From positions 83,411,942 to 83,475,941 of the forward strand of contig OZ035962.1 in NCBI GenBank assembly GCA_964034945.1: a stretch of DNA of 64,000 nt. The letters run 5' to 3'. The notes beneath the pieces are model-generated. The model saw nothing but the letters and a program-made list of their open reading frames with translations, was not told where the DNA came from and searched no databases. A program made the translations under genes and the position numbers. Shown here piece after piece: positions 12,501 to 23,365 of this stretch; position 1 is the stretch's first letter; each line of letters starts with the position of its first letter. The stretch is from Chrysopilus asiliformis (taxonomy: Eukaryota; Arthropoda; Insecta; Diptera; Rhagionidae).

Positions 12501-13499
12501 CATTGTAAATGATTATACTTGCATAACGAACCTAAAGTCCAAATCCTCTGCCAAATTCGTGGTAATTGGAAAATTAACTTTGGCAATGGTGTCGATGTGC
12601 CTTAAATTCAGGTTATCAAGTCGTGTGTGAATATCAGGAAATTGTATAACGACACCACACCTCAGAGAAATTCCTTCAAATTGCCGTCGTTTCGGTATAA
12701 TTTCACCGTAGGTGACTAACGCCGCGTGTAATTCCAACGGACGTGTAAAATTTCGTGCCAGGATTGTTGTTTTCATAGGCGTATCACGTGCCACCCTATA
12801 CAAATCAATTAGATCCCAGGCGGCTTCCGCTTCGTTAAAGATTAATGCCACCACTTGGCTGTCTGGTGGCACGAATACAAATTTCAAAGCCCAGATTATA
12901 TCACCTTGAGTCCGTTCTGGTGACTCCGATGGTAGCAAAGTATCCGACGATGAGGACATCAACATCATCCAAAAGTTATTCACCGTAAAATAATTATTTT
13001 CAGGTGCAAAGAAATTCCTCCATAGCTGCTCCATAGACAAATTATATGATGAACAATTATTAAGAAGATGGACGATTATTCCAGTACGAGATTGCTTCCA
13101 TCTCAACACTTCTGGCCGATGGCCTCCTTCAAGTTCGTGGCGGTCTGCACTACTTAAATTTAACTTCCGCCACCAATTGCCATCGACGTCCGTAAAATCG
13201 TACTCGATGGTTTGAACATAAAAGCCACACTTTATCAAATTCCGGACGAAGGAAGTCATTCCGGGCGGTACTACGTAAAAAATTCTTATCATAAAAGTTC
13301 TCAATGCAAAAAGGATTCAACCTCTCAGTCGTTTGCCGCATGAATCCATTCTGATGTACACCAAATGGGGAACATTCTTATGCTGAAAGTACTCAATTAT
13401 CAGGTGTTTCATCTCATCTAATGATGGTGACTCCTGGCGGCACACTATGCCGCCAAAGAATAGAACCACCACAAAAACGAATATCTTTAGTTCCGTCAT
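9582..13499 (-). CDS. Ir75: Ir75-clade ionotropic receptor, with an in-frame TGA
   Basis: Four exons on the minus strand: 13499-12532, 11926-11341, 11214-10943, 9795-9582, spanning 679 codons before the final TAG. Family role (established): antennal chemoreceptor subunits of the glutamate-receptor superfamily that, with co-receptor Ir8a, detect mainly carboxylic acids. Seen: signal peptide (MTELKIFVFVVVLFFGGIVC), N-terminal lobe, S1 (DLDFRF to about 375), M1 about 404-424, pore loop around LDCFVFAWGAICQQG (435-449), M3 about 460-482 with LYTSYSANIVALLQ, S2, and M4 about 654-672. Length and order are those of a full receptor. Odd: codon 61 is TGA (13319-13317) and the frame continues open on both sides, so the gene is broken, read through, or spliced around a 60-base segment. 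The exon 1/2 junction has an alternative (donor after CAA, acceptor at 'gtgcag') that gives MQVNNFGW. Intron 3 carries HINE copy C. Confidence 0.88.
10053..10254. repeat. Short direct duplication in an Ir75 intron
   Basis: The phrase 'gctggaacacaa' followed by 'tagcacacaagaaa' occurs at about 10058-10086 and again at 10188-10216, and 'ttcaggttgaagctggaac' occurs at about 10177 and 10208. This is a local tandem/direct duplication next to HINE copy C. The open frame across it is the result of the duplication, not a gene. Confidence 0.5.
10255..10569 (-). mobile_element. HINE/DINE-1-like element, copy C (3-prime part)
   Basis: Contains the tail, stem-loop, 3-prime subterminal repeat and inner region on the minus strand, but breaks off near 10569, before the GTCY array and 5-prime end. 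It sits in intron 3 of Ir75. Confidence 0.75.
12062..12126. repeat. Perfect-arm hairpin in Ir75 intron 1
   Basis: 'cgacaagagtcgt' (12062-12074) pairs perfectly with 'acgactcttgtcg' (12114-12126), and inside it 'gtgcttttg' and 'aaaagcac' pair again. The result is a two-tier stem of about 65 bases. It could be a tiny foldback or MITE remnant; nothing shows that it is a functional RNA. About 60 bases downstream (12181-12400) lies a stretch rich in repeated 'gttgat' and 'gttaa' words. Confidence 0.5.
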
Positions 13500-14194
13500 T
13501 ATGAGTTTCTGTACGGGGTTTCCGTTCAAATTAACTTCCGGTCGTCTTGAATCCTATCCTAACACTAATGACTTCTTTTCACCAAAGAACTTGCTTAAAA
13601 AATATCCTTACAGTTACATGACATCTTGTCTTAAATATATATTTATATATTTCTGTGTCTATAAATTTCTATAAAATTCTTTTTGCCTTTAATTAACCAT
13701 TATGTAGTTATTGATCACTGTGATTGAATAATTGGTAACAGTGCTTCAGTTTCAGCCGGAAAATTGGGATAATTTTCGTGAAATTGTTGGAAAATTGTTA
13801 CTTTGTAGAAATACAAAAGTCGCAGAACGGCAAAAAAGGATTTGTGATTTATTGCATACTCATTAATAATGATATTATAGCAATGAGGGTAGTGCTTGAA
13901 AAAAGCATACAAATCATCAGAGACATTGAAATGAGAGACTGGAAAGAGGACCCATTCGCAAAACCATAATCGATAATCAGCTATGATTAATCAACGGAAA
14001 ACGCGACTCAGGAGTTTTTCTTTGCTTCTTTCATAAAGCAAAAATTACACACAATCAATATAAGGTAAGTGTAGATATTTCGGGTCGTTGTCCCAAATGT
14101 GGATTGCCTTTATCTCTTTATTTTTTTGGCAAATAAGAAAACTAATTGTCCATGGATTATAGAATTGGAGAAAAAAATCATCAAAATGATAATA

Positions 14195-14665
14195 CAGAAA
14201 GGTCTTGCTAATCCGAGTTCCCGGTAATCCGAATATGGGCCTAATTCGAACTCATAAATAATTTCATTTGGTAAACTGCTCGAAAAGTTTTATCCTCTTC
14301 TCTTTCTTGCGCATACGATAAAATGTTTAGTTTTGGTTAAACAGTCACAAATGTTTCATAAAGATTGCGTTACCACGCAATATTGCCTGTAATATTTTCC
14401 GAAATCGTGATTTTAGAAAAAAATAATTTCGAAGTTTTTTCTTTTGAAAAATTGTACCAAATGTTAAAAGAGCACAAAACTTAAGTTTACGCGGAAAATG
14501 TAAAGTTTTCAATTAAGCAATGATAAATTTAAAAAAAAGTATATTATAAACCCTTAAAAAAATTTTGTGAATTTTCATATAAAATTTAGTATCCGTTAGT
14601 CCGAATTTTTCGTTAATCCGAATTACCCCTTGCAAGTATTAGGCCGGATTAGCGAGACTTTAGTG
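14195..14665. mobile_element. Pogo-like TA-flanked MITE (471 bp)
   Basis: Left end 'cagaaaggtcttgctaatcc', right end the inverse of 'cactaaagtctcgctaatcc', each flanked by TA (14193-14194 and 14666-14667). Several 'taatccga' words recur inside. CA-starting inverted ends with a TA duplication are typical of the pogo branch of Tc1/mariner. It has no transposase. Confidence 0.75.
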
Positions 14666-15000
14666 TACTATAATAATCGGCGGACAGCCAGAGTTATGTA
14701 TATTTGGAACAATCCATTTTTATTGAAATTGTTCGAATTTCACGCAGTTTGACGAAAAAATTAATGTTTTCAATAAATAAGCACTTCAGCTTAACCCCTT
14801 AAGACAAGTCGTGAGATGCAGAAAAACTTTTTATGGGTTCATTCTTAAATATGACAAAAAAATATGTCAACAAAAAATACTGCCACATGCAGACCTAGTC
14901 GAAGAGTAATACAAAAAAAAAGTTCTTCTCCGATAAATTCGAGTTTCTGTACAAAAAACTGGGGGTACAATATATGACTGGCGGTCTCAAGGCGTTAATG

Positions 15001-15049
15001 TTTAAAAGTATTCAAGTATTCAAAAGTATTCAAGTATTCAAAAGTATTC
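15001..15049. repeat. Short tandem repeat of 'aagtattcaagtattcaa'
   Basis: About two and a half copies of an 18-base unit made of the words 'agtattca' occur in a row. It is a simple local duplication with no sign of function. Confidence 0.6.
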
Positions 15050-16185
15050 AATAATGTTTACAGTTTAAGTCTAATCTCTTAACTTCAAAACAGCAATCCG
15101 AATTATGTACACGTACCTTAAGAACTTTTAAGTAATTTATGATTCCATAAGCACATGCTTGCACGCTAGTTTGAATCCTTTTACATGACCAACATTAAAA
15201 TTAACATTCTAGTCAATTTATTTTCGAGATTAATTGGCCAATCATAATTTCTTAATATAATTCGCAATTACTTTGGCCATAATTTCCGATAATTTAAAAT
15301 ATTGCGTTTCGATGATGACGTCGTCTGTTTTTTATGATTTCGGCAATCAATTGAGTAGTTACTATACATTTATACAGAAAATAGATGTTTTAGGGAGAAA
15401 CAATAAATTTTGATTGGCGACAAATTAAGAAATTACGACGTCGTTTTTATAAGAAATGGTAGCCAATTATGGGTTTGAATGAAATTAATTTCATCGCAAT
15501 CAATTAAGTAAAATTTTAAAAAAGTTAGAAAATAGAATCGGAAATATTAATCGAAAACCAACTTTTGTTTTAAGAAATATACTCAAAAAGAAAAAAAATT
15601 GGGCTTTTTGTACCAAAAATAAAAGCAAGAAAAAAACATGAACATTAAATTCAATTTTGTACCGTAATTTAAATTTTTATGCTTCACTAAAAAAATAATA
15701 AAATTACGGTAAAAATCTATATCTAAGATTAATGATTTTATCTTGCTGTTATTTTTAATATAAACTGCCCAAAAAAATATTCACCCTTATATATATTTTA
15801 ATAAAAACTTGTGTTATAACACTTTTTTATATATTTGATCCTTTTCAGTATTTCAAAAGTTAAAAAAATGTCAAGTTCCATTAACTAAATTTGGACAATA
15901 TCCACTTGTTTGACCGTTTCATACAAATTTATATGAAACCTTTACGAAGACGAAACCGTTGTTCACTTTATTAAAAGCTGCCCAATGTTACTAGAGACTA
16001 GAAGAAGGTTTTTCGGAAAGGACAGTTTAAACTTTAAAGGAAGAAGAAGGAAATTATCAGCAGAACTTTACGGAGTGAATTTTTGAAGATCGGCTAACTG
16101 CACTATCATTGAGTGGCTTACCGTGAAAAACTCTTCAGAGAATTAAAATTTTGAAGGGTTTTAACCAATTATTAACAACTCAAAT

Positions 16186-16856
16186 ATATCTGTGGTCACA
16201 ATTTGTAAGGGCCTAACTCGACTTTAGCCGTTTTCAATGTTTTTACAGAATTGCCTTCTATTTCCAAAATGCTTTTAATTCCCCTGTCCCGTTAGTTTCT
16301 ATCACCATTTTTGACCGTTATAGGCTTAAGTCAAAAAATTTCCAAGTTGCATTTGGAAGAACGGCTAAAGTCATATCCCATATATTTTTGTATAGACTTA
16401 ATCCACTCTAATGGGTGAGAAGCTGCATTGTTTTGATAGTTTTTGCACGTGGAATAGTGGCTTAAGTCGAGTTAGTTCATTCTTCGTTTTTAACTTTTCC
16501 GAAACGAGCAGGCTAAAGTCTGTTTTGGCCTCTTTTTCAAATCGAGGTATAGATTTTTAGGGGGTTAACTTGACTTTATCCATTGATTGTAGCCATTTCT
16601 AAGACATAAAATTTTTTTGACAGAGCGGCTAAAGTAAAATAATCCTTAATTTCTCTGAAAATATAAAGTTTGAATAAACCAGATTAAACCAATCGTAAAA
16701 CGCTTATTTTTCATAACATTTTGTAGTTATAGGTTTTTGAATTCGGTTTGATACCATTTAGCCACCGACAGTTAAAATTTCATAAATATTAAAATGCTTC
16801 TCCTGAAAAATCAAGAAATTCGACTTTAAGCCCTTATTACTCGTGACCACAGATAT
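16186..16856. mobile_element. Inverted-repeat element with 'atatctgtggtcac' ends
   Basis: The left arm 'atatctgtggtcacaa', then 'aagggcctaactcgacttta', is mirrored at 16815-16856 ('gactttaagccctta', 'gtgaccacagatat'). Between the arms the words 'cgactttagcc', 'ggctaaagtc' and 'ggcttaagtcgagtta' recur on both strands at least eight times, so the whole 670 bases is a mosaic of one short motif. It is probably a MITE flanked by AT-rich target sequence. No coding sequence. Confidence 0.65.
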
Positions 16857-17715
16857 GTTCGAGATTTTCACCAGAGATTATCATTTTTTCTTTGTTATCA
16901 CTGCCATAAGAAAATTGGCTATATTCATATTTATTTATTTACTAACTTTTGAATATGAGAAAAAAAATCCAAAATATTTTTATGTGGTATACTAAAACTG
17001 AATTACTATATTGAACTAGAGTGTGGCCAATCATAAAACCGGTAGGTAATCGAAAAGTTTTGAATAATCTTTTTCCGAAAATTTTGTTGGAAAAAACAAC
17101 TTTTTCAGTTTTTTTTTGAATTTATTCTTTTTAAATTTTTTGAGCTCTCGACCCCCAAAAAGTGTACCTAAATTAATTGATTAAAACATTTTTTGTTCAA
17201 ATCTGTGATAATGACCAAAAAATATGAAAATTTCAACGAACATGGGTTGCTATTTACAAAATCTAGCGAACCTGTAACTCTCAATTTTCATGTTCCGTTC
17301 GTTACACCGAATTTTTACATTGCTTTTCACATTCTGTAAATATAGCTACGTCTCACCACTATATTGCTAAAAACTACTAAAAAACGCCATACTAGCATAT
17401 ACACAAACAAAAATGCTTTGGATTGCAAAATAAGTGTTACAGTAGGACCTTGATAAGTTACGGGGACATTGAGTTATCGGGGTCGATGACGAGTTTTTCA
17501 CTGGTACCAACTTTTTTAGCTCCTTTCTATTTCTTGGATCTTTTAATAATATTATACCTACATAAAAAGCTAGATTAAAGTGACTCATAATTGGCACAAG
17601 AAAAAAAGCAAATGGCAATTTAGCATATTGAATTTTAGTATGTATTTGTTGTACATAATAATATTTACACAAAAATGTAAAAATTAAAAAAACTACCAGC
17701 TAAGTTTGATTATTT

Positions 17716-19655
17716 TTAGTTATCGGCTTTTGAAGTCTCAGTGTCATCAACAACCTCAATTTTTTCTGTCTTCTCTTCTAACATTGTTTCCGGCTTTTTT
17801 TCTTCGACATCTGCATGATCAACAGCTCGCTCAAACAAGACTACCAATTCCGTATGAGACGTATGTGGAAACATATCAACAGCAACAGCGACTTTTGGCA
17901 AAAATGGAGCATTTTGATATAATTTTGATTCAGGACGAGCTAAATCGATCCAATTTCGGCGCGCACCTCTCGGATGGCACGAAACATAAACTAGACGATT
18001 TAAATTATGGGCACTTCTGATCGCAACTATTGATCTGCTATCTGAAAAAAATTGCACATAGAAATTTAAACGAATGATCGAAAAGTAAAATCAAAATTAC
18101 GTAAACCAGCACGGGGAGGATCTACTACCGCAACCATATCCAATTCGTTCGAGGTTAGACAGCTGTAGGTTGCCTCTCTGACAAGAGATTGAATATAATC
18201 ATCAGCGTTTCCCGCATAAAATCTACAATTCGATATAGAATTGGCTTCCGCATTGAATTCAGCATCCTTAACAGCATCGGGAACAATCTCGACTCCCAAA
18301 ACTTGTTTGCAGTTTTTCGCAAAACATAATCCAATCGTTCCTGTTCCACAGCAAATATCCAAAACCGTGGAATACGGTTTCAAATCCGATAATTCGATTG
18401 CCTGATTGTACAGCACTTCAGCCCCCAATGTATTTATTTGAAAGAATGCTAATGGACTAATTCGAAACTTAAGGCCGTGGATTTCGTCGCAGATGTGCGT
18501 TTTCCCAGCCAGCAGTTCTACCGGATAGAACATTTGTCCAGCCTCACGACGTTTCAAATCCTGGTAATATAAGCTATCGCACACGAATTCTGTTTTATCG
18601 TAATTGTCAAAGAAATTCTTAACTTCCGCTTTTAATTCAACTAACTCGGCTTCATTTAAATTTTGCGAGTAAACACCAACAATAACCATGACCTCGCCAA
18701 GCGCTTCTGAAGTTCGAACGCCCAACTGACGAAAGTGTCCCGAATTTTGTTCTGGATTGAAAATCTGGAACTTTGATTGTGTGATATATTTTTGAAAAAT
18801 TTGGGCGGCTTTCTTCATCTTCTCTGGAATATGGGGCAAATCATCTATTGCGCCAACTTCAAGGGAACCGTCGGCGTAAGCCCCAACACGAAAACCGACT
18901 ACGATCTCTCCGTCCGAGTTTCTTCCAATTGCAAATTCCGACTTATTTCTGTAGCCATCAATCTTTGGGGCTGGTTTAATGCCTAGGAATTTACATGGCA
19001 ATTGATTTTTGTCCGCGGCAATCAACTTTTTATAATCAGGGCTTAATTTGCTCAACTCCTTCCCTAATCCTTTCAAAATCTCCTCCATTTCTACGTGTTT
19101 TTGCTTTAGTTGATCTTCATATGGAATTCCCGCTAAAGGACATGTCGCTTCTGCACTGGTTTTGGGTTTCTTCTGTTCCGTCCCGCCGTCGTTTTGCTGC
19201 TCCAGTCGCCTTTTTACGAGAGGATCGGGAGTAGCTTTTGCTATCTGAAAATCACGAGGTCAATTAAATACCATACAACGAGGATCTGTTCTGTGAATTA
19301 AATTAAATAGTTTACCGTCGCTTTAAGTGTTTTCCCCTTCCAAACGTATCCATTCAGCAAAGTTATAGCTCGTTCCTGATCCTCTTTCGATCTGAAGCAA
19401 ATAAAAGCAAATCCGCGACGCTTCGGGGATTTCACTTTACAAGCATCCAAAGAAAGTTTATTCTTCAGCATTTTTTTCAATTCCTGCAATGAAAATTGTC
19501 ATTTTTAAAAAACAAAAATAAATAGAAAACTCGTTTACACCCATCCCGAAAATCCCCATGTTTGTTATTTCGATTTTGTATATTTCCGATGTAAATTCAT
19601 CTCGCTGAGTATAGGCAAACTCAGTGCTTTCATTTTTAGCTTCATCTACAGACAT
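17716..19655 (-). CDS. TRMT2A: tRNA (uracil-5-)-methyltransferase, TRMT2A-like
   Basis: Four exons on the minus strand: 19655-19539, 19483-19316, 19244-18101 and 18041-17716, giving 584 residues with all phases closing. Family role (established): S-adenosylmethionine-dependent formation of 5-methyluridine at position 54 of the cytosolic tRNA T-loop. Seen: an RRM-like fold at about residues 27-95 ([26 protein letters not shown]), a linker with KRR and TEQKKPK basic patches, then the TrmA-type domain with SAM motif [10 protein letters not shown] (391-400), VDPPRAGLH (469-477) and the catalytic cysteine in YVSCHPRG (Cys498). The RRM plus TrmA layout separates it from the mitochondrial TRMT2B type. 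The tail after about residue 540 is acidic and low-complexity. Introns are 59 to 71 bases. The first ATG after the upstream non-coding sequence (19655) is chosen; the preceding in-frame GTG is not used. Confidence 0.93.
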
Positions 19656-20949
19656 TTTTTTCACTATATTTTGCTTTTGTCACGAAAAACACTAAAAATC
19701 CCACAACAAAAACCGGCAAACGAAAATTCACAACTTTCAGGTTGACAGCTGATTGGGTGAGAAATCAACTCTTGACGGTTCAGCACGTGGATGAGTTCAG
19801 TACCGTGGGAGAATAGATATGTTTGCAGAGCGATTAAGAAAACTTTTCGCATCAACTTCATATTCAATAAATTTTTTTACAAAGCCTACAGTCAAACCTC
19901 TTTTATTCGGTAGTTGATTTAAATCAAATAAATTAGTTTGCTTAATTGTTTAAGGAACTCAGTATAAATTAAATTTAAAATATTTGCGCCTACGAACCTT
20001 ATCGGTTTTATCATCCAATCGGTATAAGTTATTTTTGACTCTTGAAGTAACTTTACATGACCAGCAGTTTAAGGAGGTCTTCCATTACTATAACTTCTGT
20101 AACTGCAAAGAAAATGCAGAAAACTATATTAATATGATAAATACTTCTCCTGCCTCCTGGTCGCTTGGCCCATAGTCAAACAATAGTCAAAACACAAAAA
20201 TTAATTTTAAAGTTTCGCGCCCAAATGGATTTGCTGCTATAACAGCAAAAAACTTACTGAAAAAATATCTGTTTTACACATTTTACAAAATAAAATGTTG
20301 CTATAAATTTTTTCAGTAAATTTCGCCAGTAGCAAAAGCTGCCATAATTTTGTCTCTTTCAATTTTATTTCCAATTTTTTGCAAAATTTGCATTTTGCTG
20401 AAATGCTGGTCAGGTAAATTCCCGTTCTAATCCAGTTTTTATTGAAAAGTTTCCAGGATAATAAACGCAAATTAAAATACACGACATTAACTTTTAATCT
20501 AAAAAATGCTTTTATTTGAAAGAGAATTCTTTATAATTTAACCTTTAAAGATGATTTAGGGCACATGCCCGAAAATTATTTTTAACGTAACTATTGAACC
20601 AAAAACAAGCTTCATCTTTGAACAAAATTTTTCGATAATAAAGTAGATTATCTTGCAATTGTCTTCAGCGGATTCACCAAACTAACGATACAAACGATGG
20701 TTTTGTGACTTCGCTATTAACTCGACGTATTACTTGCTGAGATGAGCGATTATTCGGTCCGTAAAATTGAGTGAACACTGATTTTGGAAATATTCCAGGA
20801 TTTGGTAACGTTGTTGTGGTGTAAATCTATCCATGATGAATTGTTAGACTTTACTGAAACAAATAAGCATTGACGATTAAAAAAATGACAGCTACCTTGA
20901 GAGCTATCGCAATCGGAAATACGCCTCTTAAAAAACACCCTTTTAGTTT

Positions 20950-21072
20950 CAGTATTTTAGTCGAGTAGGAATTAACTAGTATGAACATGCCAATTTAATA
21001 CGAATCTAGTCAAGTAGTTGATGTTCACACTAGATTATTTACTAAATTACTTTCCACTTGACTAAAATACTT
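20950..21072. mobile_element. Small inverted-repeat MITE
   Basis: 'cagtattttagtcgagtagg' on the left is mirrored by 'ccacttgactaaaatactta' on the right, and an inner 'aactagt...tgaac' pairs with 'gttcacactag'. The total is about 123 bases with no coding capacity. The target duplication is unclear. Confidence 0.55.
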
Positions 21073-22094
21073 AGATAGTCTATACCGACCTTTACGGTGA
21101 AACTATGGAGCCAAGTTAAATTTTTTACACTATTACTAGGTTGAGTTATCGCGTTTTTTGAATTAACCACGCAGAAAATTATTCATTCGGATGTGTTGAA
21201 CCACTAGAACTTAATCACTTTAATTGGTAAATTTTATCTCAAAAATTGATCAAGGAACTTGATAAAATACGTCACGCTAATTTTAGGTTTTCCCTCATTA
21301 AGCTCTTTGGCAATTTTTATAAAGATCGCAGATCCGTAGAACGCCCTTTAATGTAACGTATTTGATTGACAGCCCCAAGCAATTCCTAAATACATTCTCA
21401 ATATTAATTCAAATGTCGAAAACACTTCCAGCTTCTAAAAATGAATCTAAAAGTTCATGCAAATTGCACTAAAAGATCGAATGTCAAAAAGATTTTTAAT
21501 AATTGAATCAATCACTCATTTCTTACACTGTTTTTCTTTATTTAAAAAATATCTATAAAAAAAAGAAATTTAACTGTACTTAAGTCAATTAATTTAATCA
21601 AACCTAGTCAATTATGATAATTTAAAAGAAAAGTTTTAGTTTTTTTTAAGGAAGAATGCACAAAATTGAACTATACCGTTTTAAATTAACAAAAAATTAG
21701 TTTGCTAATTCTTATGAAATTGTAAATCGTCGCTCGCATTTAATTAAGATTTATCTGCTGATAATATCAATAACCGTAAGTTTCGTAATATTTTGTAAGT
21801 ATATACAATACATATATGTAATATGACTGAATGGCCGACAAAACCAAAAAAACGTAAAGAATGAAAATCACATTCGTTGTAAAATCTTTAATGATATTTT
21901 TACACTCTTTAAATTTCCTCTCAATTTATACGGTTTCCAAGCGGAATGTTACGAGTCGGACATAAATAATATAAGAACGTTTTGAAATGAAAAAATACAT
22001 TAATAATATAGTAAAAACTTATATAGATATTGTTTTCCTTCTACTACACATGCAAATAAAAATCTTTTAAATATTTTTCGAAATGATCAACATA

Positions 22095-22686
22095 CACTGA
22101 AAGCTCCCTTTGCAAACATCCCCGATAAACGGACATATTTTCTGGAACCAAATCCCCAATATTATTAGTTATCCAATAAACTGACACTCCCATAAATCCA
22201 TACGGGACAAATTGTATCCAAAATCTCTCATAAGCGGACACTCCAAGAAATGGACAGAGATTTAACTAGTCCGTGGTTCCCCCTTTATGTCGACTCTGTA
22301 TTGATACAGACTTGCAACTGCCGGTGCCAAATCGCGGAATTTCTCCCTTTTTAGAGATCTTCCAATCAAAAATGGAAAGTAATTTTTGCAGTAAGCGATC
22401 TTAATTAATATATGAACCTTATAACAAAAAATGTAGTTCTGTCTGCATAGGAAATTTCTCAAAAACTACTTGCGTTATGAAATTTTCCAGGGATGTTTAG
22501 TTCTGGAATGGAACAATTTGATTACCTGTGTTCGTGATACAGATATATTTATATTCTAAAGCCTAACTTGTAAATAAATGCCTTAAAAATAAAATTAATT
22601 TTTTCTCCCCTCTGTTAAGCGGACACATCCCACAACCGGACAAAAATCTTGCTCCTGTAAGTGTCCGCTTATGGGAGCTTTCACTG
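22095..22686. mobile_element. Pogo-like TA-flanked MITE (592 bp)
   Basis: The ends are 'cactgaaagctccc' on the left and 'gggagctttcactg' on the right, flanked by TA (22093-22094 and 22687-22688). The words 'ataagcggacac' and 'aaacggacat' recur in the subterminal regions on both sides. The short open frames at 22044-22241 and 22262-22462 lie in the element and translate its subterminal repeats. Confidence 0.75.
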
Positions 22687-23048
22687 TAAATATTTCTGTA
22701 AAACATTACGCTTGTTTACCATTGTTTTTTCATTAATTTATTTTCCAAATCTATTGATTAAAAATTCAAAAAAAATCATAATTCGCATTTACCATCTAAT
22801 TTTAAGTATTTTTTCCTTCCATCTCTCTCTCTCTTGCTCTCTTTGTCACAAATTTCTATTTGGGTTCTTAGTGTTAAATAAATTTGTTAGTTTTGTTTCT
22901 ATTTCAGCATAACTAATGATGTTGGAATTTATGATTTATCTTTTATCCTAATTTTACAACGTTTCATAAAAAAACAGTTAATTCTGAAAAAGCTTAAGAT
23001 TCCCCCGAAAATGGAGAAAACTAAAATCGAAATTAATACAAAAATGTG

Positions 23049-23054
23049 TTTATT
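23049..23054 (-). terminator. Probable polyadenylation signal of Pdi
   Basis: AATAAA on the minus strand, about 310 bases past the Pdi stop codon. No nearer canonical signal is obvious, so the 3-prime untranslated region is probably around 340 bases. Confidence 0.45.
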
Positions 23055-23365
23055 ACAATAATAATGCTTAAAAGCAAAAAAAAATAACGTTAGTTTGGGG
23101 AGGACAAACTAAAAGAATTCATGAAAATTAACCGAATTAAAGAAAGACAATTCATAAATGTTTCTTTCGGTCACTTAAAATAGAGAAACAGTCTCTCCAT
23201 TCATACAAAAATATATAAGTTCGGTAGAAAGTTTTTTATGTTTTTCCTTATTATGTTTCTTTTTTGTTTGTTTTGTGTTGTGTTTGTCTTAAATGAAATA
23301 AATTTCTTAAATTGATTTACGCTGTTTTAGTTTAAGGATTTTCTTCTGCTACAAAACTCCACTCC

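Larger units (their letters stand above)
13500..17715. other. Intergenic region between Ir75 and TRMT2A
   Basis: This 4.2 kb has no recognisable exon. It holds a pogo-like MITE (14195-14665), a short tandem repeat (15001-15049), a large inverted-repeat element (16186-16856) and, near 17441-17490, a fragment starting 'cagtaggaccttgataag' that resembles the end of the MITE at 61424. Open frames at 13715-13912, 13778-13969 and 17367-17672 are unrecognised and AT-rich. Confidence 0.5.
19656..23365. other. Intergenic region between TRMT2A and Pdi
   Basis: It contains an inverted repeat (20950-21072), a pogo-like MITE (22095-22686) and, at its right end, the 3-prime untranslated region of Pdi. No recognisable coding exon; the open frames at 19664-19867, 20237-20482 and 20750-20938 are AT-rich and match nothing known to me. 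Confidence 0.5.

Noticed and set aside
13300..13359. A 60-base intron as the explanation for the Ir75 TGA
   Set aside because: Not excluded, but the donor (GTACAT) is weak and it would delete a segment that the fold seems to need; kept as an alternative rather than used in the model.
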